A stretch of 64,000 nucleotides of DNA, from contig NC_063448.1 of assembly GCF_020379485.1 (NCBI RefSeq), forward strand, positions 11,245,726 to 11,309,725. The letters run 5' to 3'. The notes under the pieces were generated by a model. That model saw nothing but the letters and a program-made list of their open reading frames with translations, was not told where the DNA came from and ran no database searches. This DNA is from Brassica napus. Lineage: Eukaryota > Streptophyta > Magnoliopsida > Brassicales > Brassicaceae. Made by a program: the position numbers and the translations under genes. The stretch's first letter is position 1, and the number at the start of each line of letters is the position of its first letter. This document shows, piece by piece, positions 11,031 through 22,352 of this stretch.

Positions 11031-11367
11031 TGTTATGTCGTCCCGAAGACTTCTCTGGTGTCTCCTTATCAATCTATTTGTTTTATGTGTTATGAATTTA
11101 TGTGTTATGACTTTGTGTTATGAATTTATGTGTTATGAATTTGTGTTATGACTAAATTGAAATTGCAACTTAAAAGATAACATCTGAGATTAGATTAACC
11201 GAGAGGGTATAGTTAGTACACAACCAAACTAATTTCCTAAAAAATGCTAATTTGGTAGGAGGATAGCATACATACAAAAGCATATCCTATCATGGCCATG
11301 TTACAGTAGATTAAAACATCATACAAAACCTTACAAAACCATACAAAAACAGACAAAAGCATCAAGT
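11031..11367. other. Spacer between the convergent MULE genes
   Basis: Contains short repeats of ATGAATTTATGTGTTATG at 11091-11150. The transposase and the Ulp1-like gene converge here, so it probably holds both 3' untranslated regions. Confidence 0.5.
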
Positions 11368-13610
11368 TCACTGCTCATAAGTTGTCACGTTCTCATCATT
11401 GTCGTTGTTCTCTTTGTCATGGGATTCAGGGGCCTCTTGAAATATATCCACTGCCATCTTCTCCCTGATAGCCTTCACGTTCCTACTAGAAAAGGCTGGA
11501 GAAAATGACATCCCAAGAGCATGACATTCGATATACATCAGAGTGAACACGCCACAATCACCAGCTCGACACTGAGATACTCCAGCTGTCACTCTCATAT
11601 ATGTGAATGGCTTCAGAGTATATTGGACACAAAGTTCGCCAGAGCCGGCGCACTCAACAAGCAAATAAGGGATTATCCATTGATCAGGCTCCATTACCTC
11701 AGCGAGTTCTTCATCACTAATATGTTTGGCAATGCTGTCCCAGATGACTATGTGCTTCTTAGGGATCAATATCCATATAGCAATCCAATGAGTGTTTTTG
11801 AAGTTCACTGGCGCGTATATATCATCCACCTCCACCCCCCCCCCCCCCCAAACCTTGTTTGATTGGCAAAATTTTGGTACTTTGCCTGCATAAAAATCCC
11901 ACGCCCCGCCAGGGAGCCTTCTTCTTACAACCGTTGTGATCGGGCTCCGAGCTCTTAAATTCCGGGTACTTGTCCCTCCAAATCCGAGAAAAAACATGAT
12001 CAAGAAAGTAAATTCTGCCGCTCCTAAAATGATGTGGATTCTTGTGGTACTGCAGCCTTAATATATTGATGAAAGCATCCCTATGTTGCATATAAAACAA
12101 TACTAGTCAGAAAGACATCTCAAGAAGACTTCTCAGAAGAGTTACAAGTAAGTGTTCTGCAAATTTAAAGTGAAGTAGCGTTTAGAAATTTACGGTGTCA
12201 TTGAGTCAATATAAGGAGGTTTGGAGGCCATGATATCACAAACTTGGACATTTACGTGGTTTTTTGTCCATATGTGTTTTATAATAAATGCAAACACATA
12301 AAGTAGATAAGAAATCATTTTTTGTAGCCTAATGCAAGCAATTATAGGAAAAAGTCACTTACGGATCAAGTTTCAGCCAGTCAAAGAGCACCTTCATCTT
12401 CTTCTTGTCAACGGGTGCAAAAAGATCATAGCCTTGGCCAACCTTAGTGTTTGGAATGATCACTTTGCCTGTGCTGTTACCCTGAAAAGGAGATTGTTGT
12501 GAGGCAGCAAGTTTCCTTACTCGGTCACTCTTTTCCCGGGCAAATGCCACAGCAGCATCCATCTTTGTCTGCCTTCTGGCTTCCTCCTGCTGTACATCTG
12601 AAACGGTGGGTACTTGTTTATCCAATACAACAACGCTGGGGCCAGTAATCGGTTCAGGAGCTTTCTCTGGCACATTTTCTATCATGAGACTCAACTCTCT
12701 AGAGGAACTCGGTTATGTGGTCTCACTCGGTTTTTGGGTGTTGTTCTTCCCGCTTTCTCCCCATTCACATTTTCACTCTACAATTTTGATGTACAAGAAA
12801 AATTGTCAATAATAAGCCTTCATAATATATTTTTATACAATATTAACCAACAAGATCCAAGTAACACATGAAACAAAAATCTATACATAAGCAAAGTTCG
12901 AAGCGCACACAAGAAACAAAGCACAAATGTGCTGACATACAAATGGTACATCCAAGCACACACAAGAGACAAAGCACATCCAAGTTTCATTTTCGATTCC
13001 TAACACTTTGTCTAGTGATTCTCGGCTCTGTGATTTTGGGAGAGTTTTCGGTACTAACCTCGAGTTCATGGCGACGTTTAGGCGGATTTGAAGTAGTGAG
13101 TTAATGATCATTAGATACAGTCCTTTTTTGGTGATTCCCACCTTCTTCTCCACAGATTCCATCCTCTCCCCGAAAAACTTGATCTCCCTAGGGCACATCC
13201 CGAACCCATCCCTCATGGCATCACTTAGGTCCTTGAAGCATTGTTCAATCTTTTCTTTGGTCATCCCACCAACAGCCGTCGGAGCCTCTTTACTTGCCAT
13301 TGTAGGAGCCTCTTTACGAGCCTTTGTAGGAGCCTCTTTACGAGATTTCTTCCAAGGTCTTCCACTATCTTCTCCTCCACTATCTTCGCTTCCACTCTCT
13401 TCCTTCTTCACATAAACAAGCTGGGGATTTACCTATGGGTCAGTCCTGGTGACTTCCCAACAATCCATGATCAACTTCAATTTAGGTTTCGAATTAAACA
13501 TGAGTTTAGTTATATTCTCCGCGGCCTTATCCTCTACATCGAACTCCCATTTAAGAAACATTTCAGCAAAGTCCTTCCGAACAAAGTTGATCACGCTAGT
13601 CTGCAGTAAA
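11368..13610 (-). pseudogene. Ulp1-like (C48 family) cysteine protease gene of the MULE
   Basis: Ulp1-type proteases cleave SUMO or related ubiquitin-like proteins; the role of MULE copies is not known. The catalytic domain at 11368-12003 keeps NFKNTHWIAIW (His), HIVIWDS (Asp), the oxyanion Gln of SQCRAGDC and that Cys, so the active-site set is intact in sequence. Upstream pieces are FLDHVFSRIWRDKYPEF (11822-12100), a Lys/Glu-rich linker (12359-12694) and a Ser/Glu/Lys-rich segment with EAPT repeats (12881-13411). The farthest, KDFAEMF near 13560, resembles the N-terminal region of plant transposon Ulp1 proteins. Frames change near 11935, and other gaps look like introns. Whether a spliced product survives cannot be told. 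Confidence 0.8.
11835..11849 (-). repeat. Homopolymer of 15 C within the Ulp1-like coding frame
   Basis: On the coding strand this is G15, read as a run of Gly in the catalytic domain just before VEVDDIYAPV. Such a run is slippage-prone and could shift the frame between relatives. Confidence 0.9.
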
Positions 13611-14819
13611 TAAAAGATATCAACTTAGATATTTTACGGCTCAACAAAGATGGAAGTCTTACAGAACAAACTTCTCAGAAGACTTAACTGTAAGTAAAAG
13701 CCTTCCAGTAGAAGATTACTAAAACCGACCTCTTGCAGATCTGAAGAGAAATAAGTAGAAAACAAATAGATGACTTACAGTTGGAGAATCTATGGTCGCC
13801 AACGACACCAGCGGTTACAGATCTGCAAAAATCGACGGGAAAAAAGAATTAAGACTACATTTTTTAGGGTTTAACGGTGGCTAAACGCCTTAAGTAATAA
13901 ATTTGAACTCAACAGAAAAGAGGGAGAACTTACCGGCGGAGTTCAACGAGACGCGGTTTCAGATCTGAAAAAAAAGGAAGGGGATGGTTAGTTTAATCAA
14001 CTCTTCGGTATGAAGGAGAAACAAAGATTCGTCGCAAAAGGAGAGATTACCGGCAGTTAGAACGAGGGGAATAGAGATTCGACGGGAAAAGGGAGTCCGC
14101 CTTCACAATCGCCTCAGAGAGAAATGACGCTAGGGTTTTCTTGCAGTTTACCAAAAAGTGAAAAAATAGTATTTATATGTCCGGTAAATTATCCGGTTAG
14201 ATTTAATGTATATTGGTAAAATTAAAGGTTCGGTTTGCTACGGACGACTTCCATGGAAGTCTTCCACGTAAATACTATTAACCGGAACGTAATTAACTAA
14301 CTAAACACTTCATTAACATCAAACTAAACCTAAAAATTGTTTAATATACAAAAACTAAACACTTATAGCTCAAAATTAAATTTTCAAAAATATATTTAAG
14401 CTTTCCAAAAACAAACCCTATGAATACAAACAATTCTACAACATATGTTACCAAATACTAAACCAAAGAATATCATGACTCACTACTTTCACTCATCTAT
14501 GTTGAAAACAATTCAATATTATTGTATTTTAATTTATATCAGTTATAACTGTTTATAATTATATGATTTCAATTTTTCTTCTATCAAAATATTTTTTACA
14601 AAATTTATTAATTATTTTTAAGATCTACCGTATGAGAAGACTTCCAGGGAAGTCGTCCAGAAGGACCTACAGAACCTTAGAAGACTTACAAAATCTCAGA
14701 AGACTTAACGGGGTTATATTGGTAAAAATAATTTCCGGTTTTTTGTTTGGTCATAAGAGGCTGGTTGTAATTTCACTAGCCTTTTAGGTTACTTTTGCAT
14801 TTGATTCAAGTTTGGGATA
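13611..14819. other. MULE right subterminal region
   Basis: Leader of the Ulp1-like gene and non-coding sequence. Palindromes of the MULE family recur at about 14240-14270 and 14637-14665, and weaker AGAAGACTT copies near 13670 and 14700. No additional gene seen. Confidence 0.55.
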
Positions 14820-14866
14820 CTTTTGGGGTTAAAATCAAGTTTTGAGTCATATTTGGCAATTTTTCC
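14820..14866 (-). repeat. MULE right terminal inverted repeat
   Basis: Inverse of 2284-2330, with the identical 20-bp core at about 14833-14852. Confidence 0.7.
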
Positions 14867-15895
14867 TATTTTATATATATTGTTTTTTGCAACTAAAAAA
14901 AAATATATATATATATAAAATATTAGCTCCACATGTGGCCACGCGGATATGGGTCCATGTTTACGGCCCATTTGAATATCCGGGAGAGGATCCATCCGTG
15001 GGTTGCACCTCCCACCCGGGGGTAAGGTCTGTGTCTTTAATAGACCCGGGTTTAACCCTTTTGCACTTATTTTATATATTTTAATTTCTAAATTTCTTTT
15101 ACATTGATGACAATCTAAGCTATTATTATTATCTTGCTCAATAAAACTCATTACAAGCTACTTCCTTTCTATATGTTTGATCAATAAACTCATTTGAGCA
15201 AGCCTACTCTTGTTTTGAACATGTTAACACCTACTCTTCAAGAAAGAAGCCTAGTTCAATAAATATACATTGAATGGTTAAGAAAAAAAGGAAGAAGAAC
15301 AACTGTAAACTGGCAATAATATTCGTCGGCTACATGCTTTTTCTTTGTTAATCCCTACTGCCTTTGTACTCATACTTCAATATGAAGAAATTTCTCAGCC
15401 ATTCCTCCTCATTTATCTTTGTTGTTGACTAAAATCGATATCCTCTCCAACAATTAACCAACCTCTTTAACCATTCACTGCCATGTCGTTTTCTTATCTA
15501 GCGAAGGACTTCGTTGTTGTATATAATAAATTAAGAACGTGCTTACATTTAATTGATAACAAAGTTAATTAAGCAGTACTTATCAAAATGTTCCTATTTA
15601 ACCTACGTACTTCTTCGATTTCATTCATGCACAACTGAAATTTACAATGATAATATGATATGCACCGACAAGATACTTTTTGCTAACCATAATCAGACAT
15701 GAAAGTGGACTGAGTTTCCAATTAATTGATTGTCATCAAATAGAGAACACACAACAAAAACAATTCATTTGAATTGTTTGTCAATAATCAAATACAATAA
15801 TTCATCCAAATAAAACTTTACAAGCCTTCAAATAATTAATGAGGCATCCTTTTTATATTAAGTAAAACAAACACAGAAGAATGAATATATATGAA
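14867..15895. other. Intergenic, with a GC-rich island at 14930-15062
   Basis: A TA microsatellite lies at 14900-14920. The island at 14930-15062 (containing GGCCACGCGGATATGGGTCC and CCCACCCGGGGGTAAGG) is sharply bounded by AT-rich DNA and may be a retroposed fragment; I do not recognise it. From 15070 to 15895 only AT-rich sequence is seen, including the likely 3' untranslated region of the oxidase gene. Confidence 0.5.
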
Positions 15896-17542
15896 TTATT
15901 GTAGCCTTACCCAAATACCTTCGCTTGGTATGTTTTGATTCACAACAAACACCATATAATAACCAGGCAGTGCTATATTCGCCGATCTTGGAGTCTTCAC
16001 TTCAACCTCATAGTTCGTCGATTTACCAGATCTTTTAAACGTAACGTTATCCAAAACCAAAAGCCTTTGATTCATCGAAAATGAATGCGTCGTGAACGAC
16101 GGAAACACCATCGTTACTTTAACCGGACCCTTGACTTCTCCTGCGACCTTAAACTTCAGCTTCAAGTTCATCCTATACGTAATCATTACTTGCGATTTAG
16201 GAGACTGAATCTTTGGACGAAGTTTCGCAAACTCCGGTTCTAGGTAACCCGGAGAGAAAGCCTCCAAGCTTAGCTCCGTCGGGAAAAGCACATTGGTGAA
16301 GTTATAGAACGCGTGAGGATTGCTTCCTCCAACGAGAACTCTACCGTCACGGAGAAGAACCGCCGTGGAGTGATACATTCTCGGTATTGTAGTCGGGTTA
16401 AGCGACTCAAATCTCGAGTTAACCGGATTCTCGGGATGGTACACATCCGGTACGAGAACCGGTTCACGACCAAGCTCCCATGCAGCTGAGCCAGAAGCAC
16501 CACCGTTGATAATCAAAACATCTCCATTAGGCAAAAGCGTCATGTCTCCCATGACTCTAGCACGTGGCATCTTCTCCACCATCCATTGTGGATTCTCGTC
16601 GTTAATCTTGATCCTCGCACACGTATCAAGCGCTTTCACGAACGTTTTCCTTCTGAAAGCGAGGAGGTACGATCCTTTAGGTGCACCTCCACACACCAGA
16701 ACCTCCGCATCGATTTTAACCGCTTCAAGATTCTTTAACGGTAGTAACACGGCTGAGCCAGTGCTCGGGTAGCTCCTCGGATCACCGCCGGGAATCGCCG
16801 GATAAGTTTTCACCACCGTGTTTTTAACATAGTCTAGTAATATCGCACGGTTATTAGCGAATATAAATAGTCTACCATCGGTGTTGAGAAAAACGTAAGG
16901 ATAGAGATTATTCTCTTCTCCTCTATCGTTAGTCTCGGCCAAAAACGGTAACGCGATAACGTTAGGAGATGTCGTTTTGGGGAAGAACTCGTAGTTGAAT
17001 TGTCCTTGGCCTCCGATGACGATTTGTTTACCGTCGGGGAGGATATGATTAGAAGAGTACCATCTTCTCTTTGTTAATCCGTTGTTAATCTCGATCCAGT
17101 CGCATCGTTTGTCTTTACAAGGGGAGAAGATTCTAGCTTTTAACTCGCCGTCCCGATCTCCACCGGTTTGAACGAGAACACCGTCCGGTCTAACCGAACC
17201 GGAGGAGCACCATGTGTTGGATTGTACTGTTAAGGGACGGATGGTGTTTGATGCAACGTCGTACTCGATGGAGTGAGCTGTGCAGTCGATTTTGGAGATA
17301 GGGTCTTGTGGGTTGTTACGGCAGTTACCGTTCGGGAGAGAGATGTTTGATGGGCCGAAGTTGGTTCGGTCGAACATTACGACACGGTCGTTGCGGAGGA
17401 GCTGCATGTGCATCGCTGAGATTCCGACGTTGGGGAGAAGGAGATTCCATTTTCCTCCCGCGGCGAAAGACACTTGGCATGTTAGGAGGAGTTGGAGTGA
17501 GGTTAGTAAGAGAGCATAGAACGTTGTGGCTCGTGCTGCCAT
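15896..17542 (-). CDS. Copper-radical aldehyde oxidase (glyoxal/galactose oxidase family), AT1G19900-like
   Basis: A complete single-exon gene of 548 codons. Family enzymes oxidise aldehydes or primary alcohols on cell-wall sugars and release H2O2; one Arabidopsis relative modifies seed-coat pectin. Residues 1-28 form a signal peptide, so the protein should be secreted. All expected copper and cofactor ligands are present: Cys112 (TWCSSG) and Tyr162 (RRWYSS) for the thioether cofactor, Tyr390-His391 (RMYHST), and His486 (TTHSFSMNQ). Kelch-like blades (DGRVLVGGSNPH, NGDVLIINGG) fill the middle, and a C-terminal immunoglobulin-like domain starts near 435. The start at 17542 gives a good signal peptide and the length I recall for AT1G19900. 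The gene is GC-richer than its flanks and shows no damage. Confidence 0.93.
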   Translation of the reverse strand: MAARATTFYALLLTSLQLLLTCQVSFAAGGKWNLLLPNVGISAMHMQLLRNDRVVMFDRTNFGPSNISLPNGNCRNNPQDPISKIDCTAHSIEYDVASNTIRPLTVQSNTWCSSGSVRPDGVLVQTGGDRDGELKARIFSPCKDKRCDWIEINNGLTKRRWYSSNHILPDGKQIVIGGQGQFNYEFFPKTTSPNVIALPFLAETNDRGEENNLYPYVFLNTDGRLFIFANNRAILLDYVKNTVVKTYPAIPGGDPRSYPSTGSAVLLPLKNLEAVKIDAEVLVCGGAPKGSYLLAFRRKTFVKALDTCARIKINDENPQWMVEKMPRARVMGDMTLLPNGDVLIINGGASGSAAWELGREPVLVPDVYHPENPVNSRFESLNPTTIPRMYHSTAVLLRDGRVLVGGSNPHAFYNFTNVLFPTELSLEAFSPGYLEPEFAKLRPKIQSPKSQVMITYRMNLKLKFKVAGEVKGPVKVTMVFPSFTTHSFSMNQRLLVLDNVTFKRSGKSTNYEVEVKTPRSANIALPGYYMVFVVNQNIPSEGIWVRLQ

Positions 17543-19414
17543 TTTCTGGTTTCTTTGTGTTTTTGTTGTTGTGTGTTGTGGTGTAAATGTATCGTGGTTG
17601 TTCGTTTATATAGTGGACGTTGGGACATTATTAAATGTTATTCTATGTATTAAGATAGTTCCGAAAAAAAGAAGAGAAAAGTCTAATGTACAATTATTAA
17701 GTGGAGATTTCGTAATCTTTTTCTTTTTGCTTTTCTTGAAGTATTTGTATTGTGTCACCCTTTTATATATATGCATCTTTAGAAACTTATCTTAACAAGA
17801 AACTTTTGACATATCGTGGCAGCCGATTTATGTACTATACTACAATTTTAAAACAACTAATTTAAGAAAGTATTCACTAGATATGTTTTGATGTCTCTAT
17901 ATTAGTCATCGATAGATTTGTGGAAACAATATAAACCATTTAGTTAAAATCCCTAAAATCATCATTAAACCGACGGTGTTAACTCAGTAGTTCTATATAT
18001 GGAAGGTCGGTTTCTTGGGTTCAAAAGCGTTGGAAAGGGATTAAGTAACCGGTTCTTTTACATGATCTCCGATATTAGTCGGATGTTTACGGTTTGGATG
18101 ACCTGTATCACAAAAATACAAAATAATCATCATTCTTTTTTTTGTAACTGAAATAATCATCATTCTTCGTTCTTTCTTTTTGATTTCATAAAATATTCTA
18201 TAGAGCATGGTTGCATGCATATACATCTTTGTTTGTAAATACTTTTAATCACTAATACGGCTGGATATACATACAGGTTATGAGTTTTCGTGGAAGGAAC
18301 TTTTTATATTATTGGATTTACATTATGCTCGAGGGATTTCATTCATAATTATCGATTAATTGAGTTAATTAGTTCAGGAGATCTCAAGGACGAATGATGA
18401 TGAAAGAGATGTGTTGACATCAAACGTACAGCTATAAATTATACAAGAGTTCGTTACTTTGAAGTCAGCACAAATGTGTAAGAGAGTCCCTTACGTTTTT
18501 ACTTATTTCTTGTGGTTCGTTGCATGTAAAAAATTTTTGGTCGCGCGTCGCTATTTTTCTTGTTATAAATTACAGAACAAACGTTAAAATGGCAAACAAC
18601 CGCAAGTTCAATTTTTAGCAAAAGATTCATGCACATCATTTCGTTTTAATTATTTGTTTAAAAAAATCCCCATTTAGTTATATTTGTAAAATCTATGTCT
18701 TATGATAACTTCTTCGCACAAGTTAATAGCTTCTCTTTCTCAAAAAAAAAAAAGTTTATAACTTCTTCTATAACGTCGATGTTTTTAATTCCCTCTTTTG
18801 TTTGATCGGATGTCAAATGTTTTTTTTCAGATGTGAAATATCGTTCTAATTCTGAGAGTATGATTCGCTTCAGATAATTCTATAACGTCAACGTCGATGT
18901 TTTTAATCACATATGATAATCGTTGAATTAACATTTTATATTATTTTGACGTTACATTAACCTCGAATGATTTAAAATGTAACTACCATTATTTGTGAAT
19001 AGTGATATTAATTTATTAGTTCGGTGGGCAAGGACCAATTAATGATGGCGATGCTGTAACATCAAACATGCAACTATAGATTATACAAGTCAAAGTGCGT
19101 TACGGTTTTAGCCCTCCCAGATGTTATTTATCCTGGTTCGTTGCATGTTAATCATTTTGGTCGTCCCAAGTTTTCTGATAAATAACAATGCAAAAACATA
19201 AACAAACGAAAAAGTTCATGATTCATGCATACTTAGTATTCGTTCTAGAGATGTAAAGTCAAATTTCATGATTAAATCTATGATGTTCATAACAATTGTT
19301 ATTAGTAAACATTTTTATTTTATTTTTAAGACAGTTAATTTCAGTATGCATAAATTAATTTTTTGGTATTTACATCAAACCTTTTATTTTATAATAATGC
19401 ATACAACATTGATA
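17543..19414. other. Upstream region of the oxidase gene, with an old duplicated segment
   Basis: No gene seen. TATA-like sequence (TATATAG near 17609-17615, minus sense) lies about 70 bp upstream of the oxidase start. Two related segments, about 18400-18640 and 19030-19235, share ACATCAAAC, TATACAAG, GTGCGTTACG-like, GGTTCGTTGCATGT and GATTCATGCA in the same order, so they are an old direct duplication. TTCTATAACGTC...GATGTTTTTAAT also repeats at 18767 and 18877. Confidence 0.55.
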
Positions 19415-19655
19415 CTCCCTCAGTTTCGTATTAAGTGTCATTTTAACTTTTAAATTTAGTTTTATTATAAGTGTCGTTTTACATTTCTAATGCATATATT
19501 AAATATTTTTTCCCAAATTTTATTATTATTTTTAATTCATTAATTAATAAAAAATCAAACAAAAATTATAGTATTAAATAAGAGTGAAACATAAATTTTA
19601 ACAATTTTCTTAATTTGTGTTCAAAAACTTTAAACGACAGAAATGGAAAGATTAC
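19415..19655. mobile_element. Stowaway-like MITE (degenerate)
   Basis: Begins CTCCCTCAGTTTCGTATTAA after a TA. That is the classic Stowaway start in crucifers, followed by AAGTGTCATTTTA repeated as AAGTGTCGTTTTA. The right end (ACGACAGAAATGG...TA) is a degraded inverse. No coding capacity. Confidence 0.55.
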
Positions 19656-19669
19656 TATATAACTAACAA

Positions 19670-19705
19670 CTAGGATAAGATCTGCGTCTTGCGCGGGATG
19701 AGACT
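19670..19705 (-). mobile_element. Helitron 3' terminus (other end not located)
   Basis: On the minus strand the sequence reads CCCGCGCAAGACGCAG...TTATCCTAG and is followed by T. This fits a Helitron 3' end with CTRR and insertion before T. The matching 5' end could not be placed. Confidence 0.5.
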
Positions 19706-20034
19706 AAAATTACATTGTTAAAAGAACAAAGATTTATATATATACATAGTTTGTAACTTATATATAAATAATGAATAATAAAATTGATTTTATTGGACAT
19801 CTATTGTAATTACGAAAACTAACTGTTTCAGTTGAAGGAAACGTGTCGATATTTTCAGAAATTGTATCAAATCATGGTCGATTTGGGTTAATTTAACAAA
19901 TATAACAATATCATAAAATTTAATAATATGTTTACACACACTTAAGAATTGAAGCCCAGATTCATTTTTTTTGTTTTTGGCAGGATTTCTTTAAAGGGCC
20001 AGCCATTTCAATCATAACAATGCTCTGTTTCGAA
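19706..20034. other. Intergenic, no gene seen
   Basis: AT-rich sequence that may be the interior of the Helitron ending at 19670. Confidence 0.4.
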
Positions 20035-20920
20035 AATCAAACCGGACATCGACTCGACATTGTAATTGGGTTAATGATCAGACCGGTCCAACCGGGGATT
20101 AATGGTCTGACAGGTTTAAACGCAGCGGTTGTAGGTGCGGGAGTTTGCGGATGCAGGTGGTTGCTGTTTCTAGCGGTTTTAAGAGATTTGTACGACTAGT
20201 TCTGCGGCTAGAAATTGGTGTGTTTGCAATATAATTATGACTGGTTAACTACCAAATGCAGCAGCGGTTAAATAATAAATTAACAATATTTACATTTTAT
20301 ATAATTATAAAAGTATCAAAAATCATAATATTATAATAAATATAAAAAAAGTTATAGTTTTAAATTTTTAAAAATTATAGAAAATATTTTTTTATTTTAA
20401 AATTTAATAATATTAATTAAAATATAATACATATATTTTAGTATTTTTATAATTCCAATTTAAAAATTTTATTGAATATTTTTATTTTTGTATTTTTATT
20501 GTTTAAAAAGAAAAAGAAAAAAATTATCCTCCTGCAACCGCAAACGCTAGCTGGAACCAACTTTTGATTTTTTGAGGTTTTGAGCGGTCTGAGTGATTGT
20601 TGCAAAATACCAACAACCGTTACCAACCGCAAAAGCTGCGTTTGCGGGTGGTAGGGGAAAACCTGTCATACCCTAAATTTAATTTAATTATATATTAAAT
20701 AACTATATGTATATGTATAACTATAGAAGGATTTTTTATAAAACTTTATATCATTTTTAGAATCTAAAAACTATAAAATAAAATAATTTTAAAAAAAAAT
20801 AATATAAAAATTTAATGAAAACTAATTTATTTACATAAATATTTAAAAACAATATGAATTTAATTTGATGAAACCGGATTTTAATATCAAACGGGGTCAC
20901 CGGTTGTAGTTGAGCTATAT
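20035..20920. mobile_element. Non-autonomous DNA transposon remnant(s), possibly one nested in another
   Basis: Outer edges carry ACCGG-rich sequence (AAACCGGACATCGACTCGAC at 20038, GGGGTCACCGGTTG near 20895). Inner edges at about 20112-20668 carry GCGGTTG, GTTTGCGG and their inverses around an AT-rich core with no gene. The subterminal GCGGTT motifs are like those of crucifer hAT elements. No clean target duplication was found, so the class is tentative. Confidence 0.35.
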
Positions 20921-21012
20921 TAGAAAAAAAAAAGCAAATAAATATACCAAATCACCGGATTATTTGCCATTTATACTTTGAAGATATCTCTAAGCATTAA
21001 CTATAAAGTTAA

Positions 21013-21627
21013 CTAGATTTTGACCCGCGCTTTCAAAGCGCGGGTTTATTTTTGTTTTTTTTTTCAATTGACAAATATTTAGTAAATGTCACATTTTCAT
21101 ATATTTGTGTTTTATTTTATAAAAGACTTAAAAATTTTATTTTTATTTATCGTATTTCATTTTAAATGACTATTTATGTTAAAAAAATTAAACTTTATTT
21201 TTTTAATGAATTAAGTCGGTATAACTCTGATAAATTAATTTTATTATGGGGTTAATATTTTAATTAAAAAATTATATACTTTTAATAAAGATTTATACTT
21301 TTCGATAAAAAAATTCAATTATTTTTATGAATGCTTAAATTATATTAAGAAAAGAAAAAAATAATAATTAAGAATAGATGAAAAAAAATTATTTGAACTT
21401 GGACTCAATGGTCCAAAGGAAAAAAAAAGGTGAGAATTGAATCTGATTTTTTAATAGGCCCAAATGGCCCAAGAGAGATTTGATTTGGGCTGGATCCAAA
21501 AATAATGACCCAATATAGATTTGTTATTAATATTACTTAATTGTCCTTAATGAAACATGCAATGTTAGTGAAGGAAACATGCCCCTAAGGTAATTATGAC
21601 AATAGGATCCTGCTTTAATAGTATAGA
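21013..21627 (-). mobile_element. Non-autonomous Helitron, copy 1
   Basis: On the minus strand it starts TCTATACTATTAAAGCAGG and ends with the hairpin CCCGCGCTTTGAAAGCGCGGG followed by TCAAAATCTAG, the CTRR end. It sits between A and T with no target duplication. Units 2 and 3 of the array show the empty site AAAGTTAATGTGTTG. No gene inside. Confidence 0.9.
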
Positions 21628-21939
21628 TGTGTTGACAAAACTCAATTTAAAGAATATTCCTCTTTTTAAATATCATATTTTCCTCATTTTGTAGGTGGAT
21701 TTTTGAAAACTAAAAAGAATATCCATAAAATATTGCATAGTCCTTATGATTGTTCTAAGTTTCCTAAATTAATTTATTTATTCAACTGCATCTATTAAAT
21801 GGACGAAAATTTGTTCTTTTTGTGTAAATTCAAATATTGATTAGAATTATGAGTTGCATCTTGTAAGCATTTGCAGGTTTTATAAATCTCAGGAATAATG
21901 AACAAAAGAACAATATTTTATTGACAAATAGATATATTT

Positions 21940-22134
21940 GAAGAAATGGAACATAGTTATGTCCAAAAAAAAAGAACAAAGAGAACATACTATGAATGGA
22001 AAATGGAGACCGCAACTAACAAACCTGTAGTATCGATTTATTTGCCTGAGGTTCCAATAGAAATAGTAACCACTAGATTTCAACGTAGCTAAGAATTTGA
22101 AAGTGCTATTCTTGAAAAACTATCGAAGGCATAT
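21940..22134 (+). pseudogene. Unit-1 copy of an unknown small open frame
   Basis: Equivalent of the frame at 25430-25609 but broken by a TAA at codon SQRS-stop, just before EFESAILEKLSKAY. The protein is not recognised. A TTTGCAG splice-acceptor-like sequence lies upstream at about 21869-21876. Confidence 0.5.
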
Positions 22135-22352
22135 TAATCCCACTAGGAGCTAAAAATCACGTGTGAAATACCACACTTTAGTTATAATAAAACAATACAA
22201 TATAGAAGTTTCAAGGTGTCGTTGCTTTCTGTGTATAAAGACATACCAATGGCATAATTAGTAATTACTCTAGATATAAGTGGGTCTAAATAAAAGAAAG
22301 CTGAGAAAAACTCTCATGATGACGTCAGCAAATGATATACTTCTAAATATAA

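Larger units (their letters stand above)
2284..14866 (+). mobile_element. MULE (Mutator-like element) with transposase and Ulp1-like gene, Kaonashi type
   Basis: The two ends share an inverted repeat with an exact 20-bp core, AAATATGACTCAAAACTTGA, at about 2296-2315 and, inverted, at about 14833-14852. Between them are a plus-strand MULE transposase (3620-5386 and 10497-10975) and a minus-strand Ulp1-like protease gene (11368-13610). That pairing is the hallmark of Ulp1-carrying MULEs such as Kaonashi. A 5.1-kb LTR retrotransposon interrupts the transposase, so the MULE itself is about 7.5 kb. I could not find a clean 9-11 bp target duplication. Both genes carry frameshifts, so this copy is inactive. 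Confidence 0.8.

Noticed and set aside
16270..17586. Several open frames on both strands inside the oxidase gene
   Set aside because: They are shadows of a GC-rich single-exon gene that has all active-site residues in the called frame.
20035..20110. LTR remnant
   Set aside because: ACCGG-rich sequence without TG...CA ends, primer site or polypurine tract.
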